NCBI GenBank assembly: GCA_900128565.1
Contig: LT635920.1
Coordinates: 5,001 to 54,940, forward strand
DNA from: Stramenopiles sp. TOSAG23-6
Lineage: Eukaryota > Sar
Direction of reading: 5' to 3'
DNA: 49,940 nt
Under the pieces are notes generated by a model. The model had not been told where the DNA came from. It did not search any database and saw only the letters and a program-made list of their open reading frames with translations. Positions 15,801 through 24,738 of the stretch are shown one piece after another. Numbering within the stretch: position 1 is the first letter of the stretch; every line of letters begins with the position of its first letter. A program made the translations under genes and the position numbers.

Positions 15801-17860
15801 TTCCACGTATTCAAAAAGTTAGTTCTGAAAATCAAGAGACACTTTCAAAGTTCACCTTAAAAGATATTCAATTTGCTATTTCTCATATCTTGGAGCAAGA
15901 AAAACTATGTATACAACCAAATATGACATCTGCTCTATCTAAAGAAAGAAATATTTTAGTAAACAAAGTATTAGCATTTGTTGAAAGTAAGATTGATATT
16001 GGAGGTGTTACACCAGATGAGTTGCTATTTACTTTTGATAATAATAGAAGGTTCATTTATCAAATTATTTCAACGCTTATGGCTCCTATACAAACTGCGC
16101 AGCGTGCACATGACATGGAAGCAAATAATAATAAAGACAACCAAAAGGATGTAGAAGTTAAAGGGGTCAGTGTTGTGACATCAAAGGGTCATCGTGTTAA
16201 AGTTAATCCTATGTCGTCGCGAGACCTATGGCAATTTTTTACACCAAAGATTTATATAATGGGTGCATTTATGCAATCAATCCAAAAGCGACATCGAAAA
16301 CGGCGACTTTTGAAAACGTTATTTTTAGATTTGTCAATGAGAATTCTGAGGAAACAAAGAACAAGAAGACGTACGATGAAACTATTTCTCCTGGATAAAA
16401 CTAGTTGGATCATTCGACGAAAAAAGGTCCAATCTATAGCTTCTACTTTGTTTTGTGGTGGTGTGTTTCAAAGCTTACAGTCGGAGCGAAAATGGATCCA
16501 ACGAGCACGCATGGCATTTAGTATTGGTTCATTCATGAGTATTCACAAAGAATTTCGTAAAAAACATAAAATATCAAAAAAGCACAAGAAAAAGATGCCT
16601 AAAACGATGAAACCAATTCGATGGAATTCTGCATGTGATGTAGATACAAATTTGCTATCAAAAACATTTTGGGGTGACTTAGATTCTACAAAAGAAACAA
16701 AAGAGGATGATATAAATGATTTTGTCCCTGTTCCATTTCAAGATGTATTGGGTGATGTTGTCTTGACATTTCGTCCCACCGCCCCAAAGTCTTCAAAGAA
16801 AGCAATTGGTGCAAATACTTCACAGAAAAATAGTGGTAAGAAAAAGAAGAAAAAGAAAATACTAAAAACATTTCTAGATCCTTCGGCATCACAAAATCTT
16901 ACTATTCTAGTTTCAAAATTTCCAGTGACAGGAAATGATCTAGTTACAGCAATTGAAACTTTTGATATTTCTCTGTTGGATTCTGAAGTAATAGCGAGTA
17001 TCATGAGTATTACGAGAGCTGGTAATTGGAATGATCTCTTATCCCAAGGACGAGCCCACGTGAATGATACAGACATAAATAAATCAGAGAGTGGAGTAGG
17101 AGACCCGGATAATACAATTGTCGCATTTGCAAAGGCAGAATCATTTATTGTATGTATGGCAACTGTTGATTCATTGCCTCTTAGATTGAATATTTTAAAA
17201 ACTTTGTTGACATTTGATGATAATATAGATGAAGTAGAGGGGATGATTGATGACGTCATTGAAATGCTTAATTCAATAAAAGATACAAAAGATCTCACAA
17301 GGTTACTGGTATATTGCAAAGAATTGGGAAATAAAATGAACATAGATACTCCTAGTATACCCAAACGAAAACATATGGGAATCCAAGAAATAAAATTATT
17401 TCATATTACAAGGGGGCCAAAAGGTACAACAGCATTGTATTATTTACTCAAAAAGTTACATGCACACACCGAGACAGAAAGTATATTAAATTTAGGAAAG
17501 AAATTAAATTCCATTAATGGGCATGTTAGTGAAGATAGTATTAAAAATCGTGTATCTTCGTTAGCAAAGTCACTAGATTCGATGGATAAAATATGTGAAA
17601 ATAAAGACAAAACTGGAGATAAAACGTGGACAGAGCACTTGGGCGAGTTTCGTAGTCGTGCTCGAGAAGATGTAACATTGCTTCAAGAACACCTCAAAGA
17701 ATGTTTTGACTTATACACTGAAATTAGAAATAAACTTTTTTATCAACCGATAGACCCAAAGAAAGATAAGATAGAAGAATTTTTCGCTGTGTTGNAAGAA
17801 ATTGCTCAACTAANAGAGGTAACAAGGAAAAGGATTGAAAAAGATATAGCAAAGAAATGA
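12884..17860 (+). CDS. Formin with N-terminal TPR-like repeats and C-terminal FH2 domain
   Basis: 1658 residues, intronless. Residues ~130-275 form kinesin-light-chain-like TPRs (IATDCLTTAAGYYIDKKDYE, TFLTMGLLYRLQGNIEEAIK, VKMSIAVVEEERGNVWCARD). A low-complexity middle contains three copies of DSNHSKDVL (~445-475). A basic helical region (~1120-1235) precedes a recognisable FH2 domain: lasso MKPIRWNSACDVDTN...TFWGDLDS (~1241 on), LDPSASQNLTILVSKFP, ESFIVCMATVDSLPLRLNIL, LLVYCKELGNKMN and GPKGTTALYYLLKKL. FH2 dimers nucleate and processively elongate actin filaments. No proline-rich FH1 precedes the FH2, so profilin-actin delivery would have to come from elsewhere. Two Ns (17795, 17814) sit near the C-terminus. 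Stop is TGA, and the convergent neighbour ends 82 bp away. Confidence 0.85.
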   Translation: MATTLFEKRKAAHNEALRLVSEKNYQSAIDYGLQCIAIGSQLHSTDHFQFLHDLLLLINLYSLTGDENNVDIFITHAASIALRAGEQKDKCKSINMLGIIAKISFKNKHRMSERLFSEWIRLAQKVFGTKHPIATDCLTTAAGYYIDKKDYETAQLLTGQALVSQIEIFQNDKVPCIGNTFLTMGLLYRLQGNIEEAIKYFQHARKVYSFLWGSFSVNVAQVKMSIAVVEEERGNVWCARDMYGSAYSIFCSILGEKNKHTQKALKCFNRIRGELNEHSITVPIVDFVPKYVDEMPEVIGCVDNVMNENITLDDLELIVQNINHDSLNVNKNNQKCIKSKDFKYETPKIIAIPLYLKKIIVQSVLDISKQRGEISTNNHDNEINQKHCVTLAELEVTLNDMPCIMSLLITSFVQKYETTVPIDAVKKKDTVHNYDTCTENNVLPAIDSNHSKDVLDSNHSKDVLDSNHSEDVLDVAQLFFEYKQRDNITDDEMFASFNQMHYGYGWGNMLSINDSQNEPFIFSRHESIFLKNARKEALKEASLLEAKTSDFVGSCKDVLSQLMYSGLSIHAAVICSCEVAIMLAMRKINDEDKWTKPDFVLKKTNRYMLLVGQSAISLFVAGKIRDVATMLRLFSFCSAQSFAHFLVRKCEITNQDTINQDMIGTLHVSIRKAFDIAVKQTGMSNQKADLFTIQLLGASLGKELLRRGISVKSVANTLYRTPIYLGRSPKEASKMAFVIGSRICTEHIINNSIQNVDQEKDTKANSITTNCTNTSDENYEATSISRRVVLSVSEFVKCVLDICNSPLLGSSDTNTALLVAAEIVSYVTAFFLARKGKTFSQIVFSTMKIWDLFNLSGHCDLQLIHSISLWAFTVETEAKSKQMISESLYTCKIYQNKGEVIDAKQLASKYRFKPEDKVLEERTTFTQKNGEMMIKEVQSRWNDLNLEINGDLWLPCANIDKAQCMPSASEPQFPRIQKVSSENQETLSKFTLKDIQFAISHILEQEKLCIQPNMTSALSKERNILVNKVLAFVESKIDIGGVTPDELLFTFDNNRRFIYQIISTLMAPIQTAQRAHDMEANNNKDNQKDVEVKGVSVVTSKGHRVKVNPMSSRDLWQFFTPKIYIMGAFMQSIQKRHRKRRLLKTLFLDLSMRILRKQRTRRRTMKLFLLDKTSWIIRRKKVQSIASTLFCGGVFQSLQSERKWIQRARMAFSIGSFMSIHKEFRKKHKISKKHKKKMPKTMKPIRWNSACDVDTNLLSKTFWGDLDSTKETKEDDINDFVPVPFQDVLGDVVLTFRPTAPKSSKKAIGANTSQKNSGKKKKKKKILKTFLDPSASQNLTILVSKFPVTGNDLVTAIETFDISLLDSEVIASIMSITRAGNWNDLLSQGRAHVNDTDINKSESGVGDPDNTIVAFAKAESFIVCMATVDSLPLRLNILKTLLTFDDNIDEVEGMIDDVIEMLNSIKDTKDLTRLLVYCKELGNKMNIDTPSIPKRKHMGIQEIKLFHITRGPKGTTALYYLLKKLHAHTETESILNLGKKLNSINGHVSEDSIKNRVSSLAKSLDSMDKICENKDKTGDKTWTEHLGEFRSRAREDVTLLQEHLKECFDLYTEIRNKLFYQPIDPKKDKIEEFFAVLXEIAQLXEVTRKRIEKDIAKK
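14221..14304 (+). repeat. Three in-frame 27-bp repeats in the formin gene
   Basis: gattctaaccattctaaaga followed by tgttcta occurs three times with one substitution, encoding DSNHS(K/E)DVL in the linker region. This looks like a recent slippage expansion in a disordered segment. Confidence 0.85.
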
Positions 17861-17942
17861 AATACGTTCATTTCATGTAAAAGTTTTTTTTNCAAATAAA
17901 AAACCATTACGTATGAGCTTAAATTTTAATTGTAATTTTAAT

Positions 17943-20900
17943 TTACATTTCAAAATCATATAAACTATCTGAATCATCTGATGCAGCTCCCACAGAAATT
18001 ATTTCTGGGGAAGTCAAATCACTGGAAGATCCGAACGTGTTTGACATTTTGATGTCTGAGGACACTTGGTCTCCATTGAAACTTTGACTCAATCTATTAG
18101 CGTGGCCAAGTGATTTCCTCAGACGATCTACCGAACCTTCTCTCCGCCTACTTGCTAGTGAGCATAAGTTGCCGTCTTCATCTTTATATTGAACTCGCTC
18201 ACAAAATTGCTTTGTCATTCGTTTTTCTATGTAATCTGGGCTTCGTTGTGGTGGTAATAACGGGAATATTATCCCTTGTATGTGTCCTGGTAGTTTTACA
18301 AAGTGTGCCTGAATAACAGAAGAGTCTACTTTTGTAAATGCTGTTTTAATTATAGATTGTGCTGTTATTTTTCTGAGTGTATTTTCACTTGAGACTTCAT
18401 CAAGCACAACATCTATGACGGAATCTAAAGTCATGACAGAGGTTGCATTGAGCCCATGAGCAAGAATTAATGATCGAAGTACTCGCAACTTGTGGATATT
18501 ATCATGTGTATGAAATATTGTTGCTTGATGTTTTATATCAGAAGAAAGCTTTTGTGTTTGATCATTCTTCATCGAACTTTTCAAATTAGCGAATAAATTA
18601 CGGGTAATTATATCCAATGCTGATGTATGCGACTTTGCAAGTTCGCAAATTGTGGAGTGTACCAGTGCGCGTACACTAGCTCGTGAATCACAAATTATAT
18701 CTAAAAGAGATTTTATCAACGAACTAATAGCTAATCTTTCTCCCCATGAATTCCACGGAATAGTAAAATACTCACATGGTGAAATGTCTTTAGAATCCTT
18801 TTTATAGTTTTGTGTCTTGGACTCGAACGGGGAACCTTCATTATTACTATTTTGATCGGCATTCTTTTGAAGTACATTGTCAGATCGAATTCCAAACAAC
18901 CTCAATAATTTCAATGTTGCTACAAGTACCCTCGAAGATGACATTTGTAATTGTTTCCTCATGATTTTACAATTCATCCTCCACACTTCTTTGACTGTTA
19001 TATCATAGATATTGTCAAATTGTGAAATGTCTATATCCTTCAAAGGTTGGATTGAAGAATGGGCGTCCTTGAACTGTTTTATTATATCAATGACGTAATA
19101 AATTGTTCGCGAGTGAACATCAGGTGTAGAAGTTTCATCACAAAGACATAGAAGTCTATGTTCATCTGTACCATAGCATTTCCCGAATAATGTTATATCT
19201 TTTGGTCCAAGTATTATTTTATGTGTATTCGAAGAGTTTTCAACATTACTCGTGTCAAATAATTCATTTATCGGAGTACCAGATGGTGAGTCGTCGTCAT
19301 GAAATACAACGTTAGAGTTAGGGTTTTCAAGTGATTGTGCGATTCTTTTCTGTGCGAGTAAATCCAAGTCATTAAGAAGTGATGTACGTAGATGTTTTAC
19401 ATAATCATGTATTTGTTTGCTATTGTTCTTTCCAACAACAAAGTAAGCAGTGGCATATAATTTCTTAGCACTTTCTCGTACCCCTTTCCACTTATTCTTC
19501 AAAACTTTTACGTTGAATACCATCACACTATTCATGATTAGTCCAGACCCAACAGGAATCTGTCCAAACCCATATGTACACAAAAGATGTGTCATTGTGG
19601 TGATTATCGCGACTAAAGCATCCTCAGAAGTATTTGAATGGGTAGAAATATCATCGGCTCGAAACTGAATGGCATTTGATATCAGGCCGCGACACTGACT
19701 TGATTTTTCAGCGTAATGTAGTAGCTGATGCATTATAATATTCATTTTACTTACAGAATGTAGCTTCACGCTACTTGCAGTAAGTTTCAATACCATTATA
19801 TCAATTATAGGGCATACTTTTGCATATGACCTCCTGTCTTTATGCATGACCTTCGGTATCCAATCAAGGATCAAAATTTGTGCTAAATCCAAACCTTTTG
19901 ACCAAACTTGAATAATGGGGTCATTCAAGGAATGCACAACAAGGTCTATTATTCTATCAAGTATTATACTAAGATCCTTCCGATCAGTAAATGTTATTGG
20001 TGATGTTGCACTTATTTCGCTCGGAGTGGGTTGTCGTCTCTGAAACTCAGCATTATGATTTGACATTGTGCTTCCAGTTCTAGATTTTGTATTTACTTTC
20101 ATAAGTGAGCCAGCTTCACAACTTCTAATTGTTGCTACAATACGCTGGATGCATACAATCATAGCAGCCACGCGAGACCTCCATTCAGAAGAGTATAAAC
20201 AACATGCAAATGATACACCAAACATTGAAATAAAAGGTTTTGCAATAATATCAAACTCTGGCCGAAGAGGTTTGGAATATGGTAAAATTGTAATTGAGCA
20301 TTTACTTCTATTGTTGGTTTGCATACTTGAATCGTTACTATCTGGCAATAATTTCGTATGTCTAGCAGAATCTCTCTTTTCTGAAGTCCTATCTACATGT
20401 GAGGAAATGTCGTCGTATTGCACTTCGTCGTCAGCTCTCCATACATTAGAAATTCCAGCGGATGCCGAACATTCTTTACCTGTCCAAACATCATCAATTG
20501 GCACAAAGTTACTGATATCTGATTGTACTGTAGAATATAAATTGTTCGTACCTATATTGTTTGACGCAAATATATTTTTTTGTTGAATTTTCTTTTTATC
20601 ACTATTTGAACCGGAGTGCAAAATATTTAATAGATTCATTGCCTCAATTCGCACTTTTTTTTCTCTGTGGCATTTGGCAGCAACGGCAAAATTATTCAAA
20701 GTGTTAAGTGAAATACCTATAACATATTCGCTTTTTCCATACCGTGTAATTATTTTGACAAATAAGCGAAGAATTGAAAGTATATCATACACTCTCCCCT
20801 TTGATATTGAAATATTACTCACCATACGTTCATTGTTTTTTTCATCATCTATACGTGGTTTAATCCCTATTTTCTTTTCTAGCTGAATAAGTCGATGATA

Positions 20901-23900
20901 AATTGCCTTCATCACCTGAGCCGGACCAACATATGAATCTGAACAGAGCATCATCAGTGCTGTTTCAGCAGTAGATGCTACTCTAATATTTGATGAACAT
21001 GAGCGAGACAAAATGGCTTGCAATAGTAAAGGTATTCTCACAGTCAGTATATTTTCCTCATCTGTTACATGTGTGACATTCAATGTCGGTATATACAATT
21101 CCATTATGGCAGATAATAATGCCAATCCTCCATTATATACCATTTTAATATTGTCTTCTATTGCCCGCTGAGCAAATATTAGAAGTTGTGATGCTAATGC
21201 CAAGTTTCCTGGTGGAAGAGGCTTCACGCCACACAGGTCACTGAAAACATCAATATCTGCTAATCCAGGACAATCTGTGCCTTCAGATTTTGCATCCATT
21301 TCAGCCGCCATCCTCCGGATTCGCGCATTAAGTAATTGCATCACTGCATGTCTAGGTTCCCATCCCTTTGCGAAAATGCAACGCACGGTGTCTTCGCCTA
21401 GTAAAGAAACAATATCACCAGATAGTTCTGGAGATGAGTTATCTGTATGGTCAAGTGGAGGAGCATAGGGTAATACAAAGTGACTTGTACGACCACTTGA
21501 TGTAGCTGTACGCATTGCAGTTCGCGGGCGACAGCTTGTACGCGGTCTTCGTGGCGCGATACGCCCGTATTTACTTTCGCTGTGTTTATCTTCAGTGTTT
21601 TTGTTCTTGTCTACTTTATCCACACGACTAATATCTTTTGCAGACATAGCCTCACGGATATGAACTGCATTTTCTTGCATTTGTCGCATACTTTCAAGTG
21701 CTGCTGTCTCTCCTTCAACTTGCGCGATAATTTCAGAAAGTCTTTCTTGCCCAATTGCAGATAAATGAGTTGCTATAGAAGATGCATTCCCCGTTGGCGA
21801 ATTCTTTCGTGAGGTGAGACTATCAGAGATTTTTGTATTATGAATATACTCAATAAACATGTCTTTGCATTGCTTTGGAAAAAAACGAATAATAGTCTCA
21901 AATAATTCATCTGCTAGTCTTCTTATTTTCCTGTGTGCTACATTGAGTCCTAAGTCGGCGACGGCAAGTATATGGGGCACAGAAAGGTGCGCACATACAA
22001 TCTTAGCATCTGTTTTATTATCAGTTGATATATTCTTATCTGACGATTTTTTTATTACGTTTTTAATGTTTGGCCATGGAGTTTTCCCTCTGACACCTTC
22101 CGCTAATAACTTTAAAAGCCTTAATCTATATTGAATCAACCGAAAACTTTCCTTTGGGATATTTATTTTTTGCTTTTCATCGATATTTTGTAGTTCTTTT
22201 GATGATTCATCTCTATTGTTACTTTGTGTATGTTCTTCAGCCACATTGCACCTTTCTATCCCTGCACTCTGATAACAAGCAACTGCTACTGCTTTTAAAG
22301 CAATACTCCCTGTTTGTGCCAACGCAAGAAGAGCTGATAATGTTGCTTCGCGAACACGCGACTTACCATCACTAAATCTATGAATCATATGAACTAAATA
22401 TGAACTATTCGCACTTAATGGACTATTTGTATGGCTTCGCACACTAGTAATTGGATTCTGTAAAATCTTAATCACGCGCGACAACTTTATACGAGGGATC
22501 TTATTACGTATTTTTTTCTCGAGTATACTACTGTTATGATGTTTTATATTATTGCAAGTATGAAGTGTTTCAGTTATATCATCGTGATGCAATATAATTT
22601 CGGGTGATGCTAAACCAGGTATCTCACCGGTGGATTTTAAAGGCGACCCACCCGTTACTAAACGTAGCAAGTATAAGCTTTCTATGTATGCTATTACAAC
22701 ATTGTCTAATAAACCAACTTGTAAAGCGAGTAGCACAGCTTTACCTGTCTCAGGATCGACAAATTTTAATGTTGAGTAAGTCGACATTATGTTCCGTATA
22801 GCATCCCTTCGTTGTATTCCATTACTGCTCCATAACGCACGTGCTACATTTTCTCCAAATGCAAAAGTAATACCTTTTGCAATTTTTTTAGTATTGGAAT
22901 CTAATGGGCTTGCATACGATACTTTGTCTATTGTAGTCATTGATTTTCTAATCTTTCTATGTTTTTTATTTTTTATCTGTTTTGTGTATTTTTTTACTTT
23001 GGAATTGCTATATTTGTATGTTTTACTCGTTACACTATTATCTATGTCGTTAGATTGATTATTTTTATGCATTGAATTTGAAACTGAGAATTGACTAAAA
23101 GATGATTCCTCTTTTGCCATTCTTTCATTAGCTGNTTTTTGTAACATTTCATCCAGTTTTTTAGAGCATTTGAGACGAAGTCTCTCTTGAATAAGAAACT
23201 TCAGATTTGAAAATGTTGTGTTGAATGCATCCTCTAATACATTGGATATCACTGTTTCTGATTCATTTGATGATACCATCCTAGCACGGTCTAATGCATG
23301 CACAACTGTAACTAAACTCAAAACATCTTCAGCTGACTCCCGAACTAATAAACGAGGATGAACTATATGTGTAAGACATAATTTAGAAGTACTTGCATGC
23401 ATTGATGTTAGTGCACGGTTACCATGAATTTCCAATACAGTTTTAAGAAGTTTTATATGAACTAATGTACTACGCCATCCTTTAGAAATTTCATGTTTTT
23501 TACTTGCTCTATTAAAAGCACCTCGGAACACATGTCGGCATATTAATCGAGCACCTATCATACTTTCGACATTTTGATTTTTTATGATGGATTGAGCAAT
23601 TTCATTAGCAATTGTACTGGTGCGTGTATGTGCCTCACTACATCTATTCACTAGACTTGAAATGATTTTGTCCATTTTTGCATGAGCTTCTTTTGATTGA
23701 AGAATTGTTTTGGAGGCACCGGATATTATTTTTTCAATTTGTGGAGCTATTGCATAGAACAATTGAGGCACACGATCAGTTATCGCAACTACAATAAATC
23801 TACAACAAGCACAAAAGAATTCAATTTCACTAATGTTACTATCATATTGCGTTTTATCCCATTGATTTAGCTTTCTACTCGCTGCCTCTACAGCATCTAG

Positions 23901-24389
23901 ACGAACTTTCCAACTTGTAGCTTCCATTTTAGCCATGACCTCACGACCAAATATTTTGCAAAGCTGAAGATCTGCATCATTATCAACAATCATCTTTGAT
24001 GAACCACGAAGTGTAGCCACGTGAATATGTCTTTTATCATCGTTGTGCTGTAATCTCAAGTGTTCTCGTTTCAAGGAAGCTACAGCTGTAAGTGGTCGTG
24101 AAACTATTTTTTTCTCCGTGGTGCTCACTACAGCCAGAGGAACGATAAGTGCTTCAGCACCCCGTAAAGTTCCATTATTCCCCAATCCATGTCTACGTGT
24201 TTTAGAACTACCCCTCAATTTCACTTCTATTTGGGGAACATCATCCTCAACCCAGCCATCATCGAAACGAAGACAAAGTGTTTCGTCCTCATTGACAGAA
24301 ACTACAACCGCATCAAAAGCTACGTCGTCTAATAGACGCTCTACCTTGTCTCCAGCCTTCAGTAGACTTCCTTTCCCTAGAATATCCAT
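17943..24389 (-). CDS. Giant multi-TOG, CEP104-like microtubule protein
   Basis: 2148 residues from ATG 24389. The frame extends another 30 codons upstream, but MDILGKGSLLKAGDKVERLL is the likelier start because a Tudor/SH3-like fold (residues 5-55, ending FDDGWVEDDVP) follows at once. The rest is mainly helical HEAT-like repeat. Recurrent TOG-type openers are EATSWKVRLDAVEAASRK (~155), FGENVARALWSSNGIQRRDA (~510), LGEDTVRCIFAKGWEPRHAV (~993) and FGVSFACCLYSSEWRSRVAA (~1391). The FGE..(A/V)..L(W/F)...W..R.A pattern resembles the TOG domain of CEP104, a ciliary-tip tubulin-binding protein, and other TOG arrays. A ciliary-tip or axonemal role is inference. CEP104 itself is under half this length, so this is a relative rather than a clear orthologue. 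One N at 23135. Intronless. Confidence 0.65.
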   Translation of the reverse strand: MDILGKGSLLKAGDKVERLLDDVAFDAVVVSVNEDETLCLRFDDGWVEDDVPQIEVKLRGSSKTRRHGLGNNGTLRGAEALIVPLAVVSTTEKKIVSRPLTAVASLKREHLRLQHNDDKRHIHVATLRGSSKMIVDNDADLQLCKIFGREVMAKMEATSWKVRLDAVEAASRKLNQWDKTQYDSNISEIEFFCACCRFIVVAITDRVPQLFYAIAPQIEKIISGASKTILQSKEAHAKMDKIISSLVNRCSEAHTRTSTIANEIAQSIIKNQNVESMIGARLICRHVFRGAFNRASKKHEISKGWRSTLVHIKLLKTVLEIHGNRALTSMHASTSKLCLTHIVHPRLLVRESAEDVLSLVTVVHALDRARMVSSNESETVISNVLEDAFNTTFSNLKFLIQERLRLKCSKKLDEMLQKXANERMAKEESSFSQFSVSNSMHKNNQSNDIDNSVTSKTYKYSNSKVKKYTKQIKNKKHRKIRKSMTTIDKVSYASPLDSNTKKIAKGITFAFGENVARALWSSNGIQRRDAIRNIMSTYSTLKFVDPETGKAVLLALQVGLLDNVVIAYIESLYLLRLVTGGSPLKSTGEIPGLASPEIILHHDDITETLHTCNNIKHHNSSILEKKIRNKIPRIKLSRVIKILQNPITSVRSHTNSPLSANSSYLVHMIHRFSDGKSRVREATLSALLALAQTGSIALKAVAVACYQSAGIERCNVAEEHTQSNNRDESSKELQNIDEKQKINIPKESFRLIQYRLRLLKLLAEGVRGKTPWPNIKNVIKKSSDKNISTDNKTDAKIVCAHLSVPHILAVADLGLNVAHRKIRRLADELFETIIRFFPKQCKDMFIEYIHNTKISDSLTSRKNSPTGNASSIATHLSAIGQERLSEIIAQVEGETAALESMRQMQENAVHIREAMSAKDISRVDKVDKNKNTEDKHSESKYGRIAPRRPRTSCRPRTAMRTATSSGRTSHFVLPYAPPLDHTDNSSPELSGDIVSLLGEDTVRCIFAKGWEPRHAVMQLLNARIRRMAAEMDAKSEGTDCPGLADIDVFSDLCGVKPLPPGNLALASQLLIFAQRAIEDNIKMVYNGGLALLSAIMELYIPTLNVTHVTDEENILTVRIPLLLQAILSRSCSSNIRVASTAETALMMLCSDSYVGPAQVMKAIYHRLIQLEKKIGIKPRIDDEKNNERMVSNISISKGRVYDILSILRLFVKIITRYGKSEYVIGISLNTLNNFAVAAKCHREKKVRIEAMNLLNILHSGSNSDKKKIQQKNIFASNNIGTNNLYSTVQSDISNFVPIDDVWTGKECSASAGISNVWRADDEVQYDDISSHVDRTSEKRDSARHTKLLPDSNDSSMQTNNRSKCSITILPYSKPLRPEFDIIAKPFISMFGVSFACCLYSSEWRSRVAAMIVCIQRIVATIRSCEAGSLMKVNTKSRTGSTMSNHNAEFQRRQPTPSEISATSPITFTDRKDLSIILDRIIDLVVHSLNDPIIQVWSKGLDLAQILILDWIPKVMHKDRRSYAKVCPIIDIMVLKLTASSVKLHSVSKMNIIMHQLLHYAEKSSQCRGLISNAIQFRADDISTHSNTSEDALVAIITTMTHLLCTYGFGQIPVGSGLIMNSVMVFNVKVLKNKWKGVRESAKKLYATAYFVVGKNNSKQIHDYVKHLRTSLLNDLDLLAQKRIAQSLENPNSNVVFHDDDSPSGTPINELFDTSNVENSSNTHKIILGPKDITLFGKCYGTDEHRLLCLCDETSTPDVHSRTIYYVIDIIKQFKDAHSSIQPLKDIDISQFDNIYDITVKEVWRMNCKIMRKQLQMSSSRVLVATLKLLRLFGIRSDNVLQKNADQNSNNEGSPFESKTQNYKKDSKDISPCEYFTIPWNSWGERLAISSLIKSLLDIICDSRASVRALVHSTICELAKSHTSALDIITRNLFANLKSSMKNDQTQKLSSDIKHQATIFHTHDNIHKLRVLRSLILAHGLNATSVMTLDSVIDVVLDEVSSENTLRKITAQSIIKTAFTKVDSSVIQAHFVKLPGHIQGIIFPLLPPQRSPDYIEKRMTKQFCERVQYKDEDGNLCSLASRRREGSVDRLRKSLGHANRLSQSFNGDQVSSDIKMSNTFGSSSDLTSPEIISVGAASDDSDSLYDFEM

Positions 24390-24738
24390 ATACTTATAGA
24401 TAACAGGGATAGAGACGACGGGTGCCTGGAACCCTCTCAAGGGAATACCCAGTCGTATAAAGAATATAGATAACCACAAAATTAATGAAGCTCTGAAGGT
24501 GGTTTATTCAATGATCCGACTACAGTTTCACTTTTTGGAACTTTTGGATTGTAACTGCTGCAGTCGAGATGGTCAAAACTACCTACTACAACTATTGTTT
24601 GTCGGACATCATCATTATTGATAAATATGGCTACATGATGTGTTAATGGGACAACAGCCATTCAAGGTCATGGAAAGATTGAAATAGTGTATTTGGTTTG
24701 AATAAATATATTTCAGTGATATCAGAAAACAAGACAAT
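24390..24738. promoter_or_regulatory. Divergent intergenic region, TOG gene / IQ gene
   Basis: 349 bp between the two chosen starts. The TOG-gene frame remains open to 24479, so its start could lie there and narrow the spacer to 259 bp. No other structure seen. Confidence 0.4.

Noticed and set aside
24390-24479. Upstream start (30 extra codons) for the TOG protein
   Set aside because: The added MWLSIFFIRLGIPLRGF looks like a signal anchor, unlikely before a cytoplasmic Tudor/TOG protein. Kept only as an alternative.
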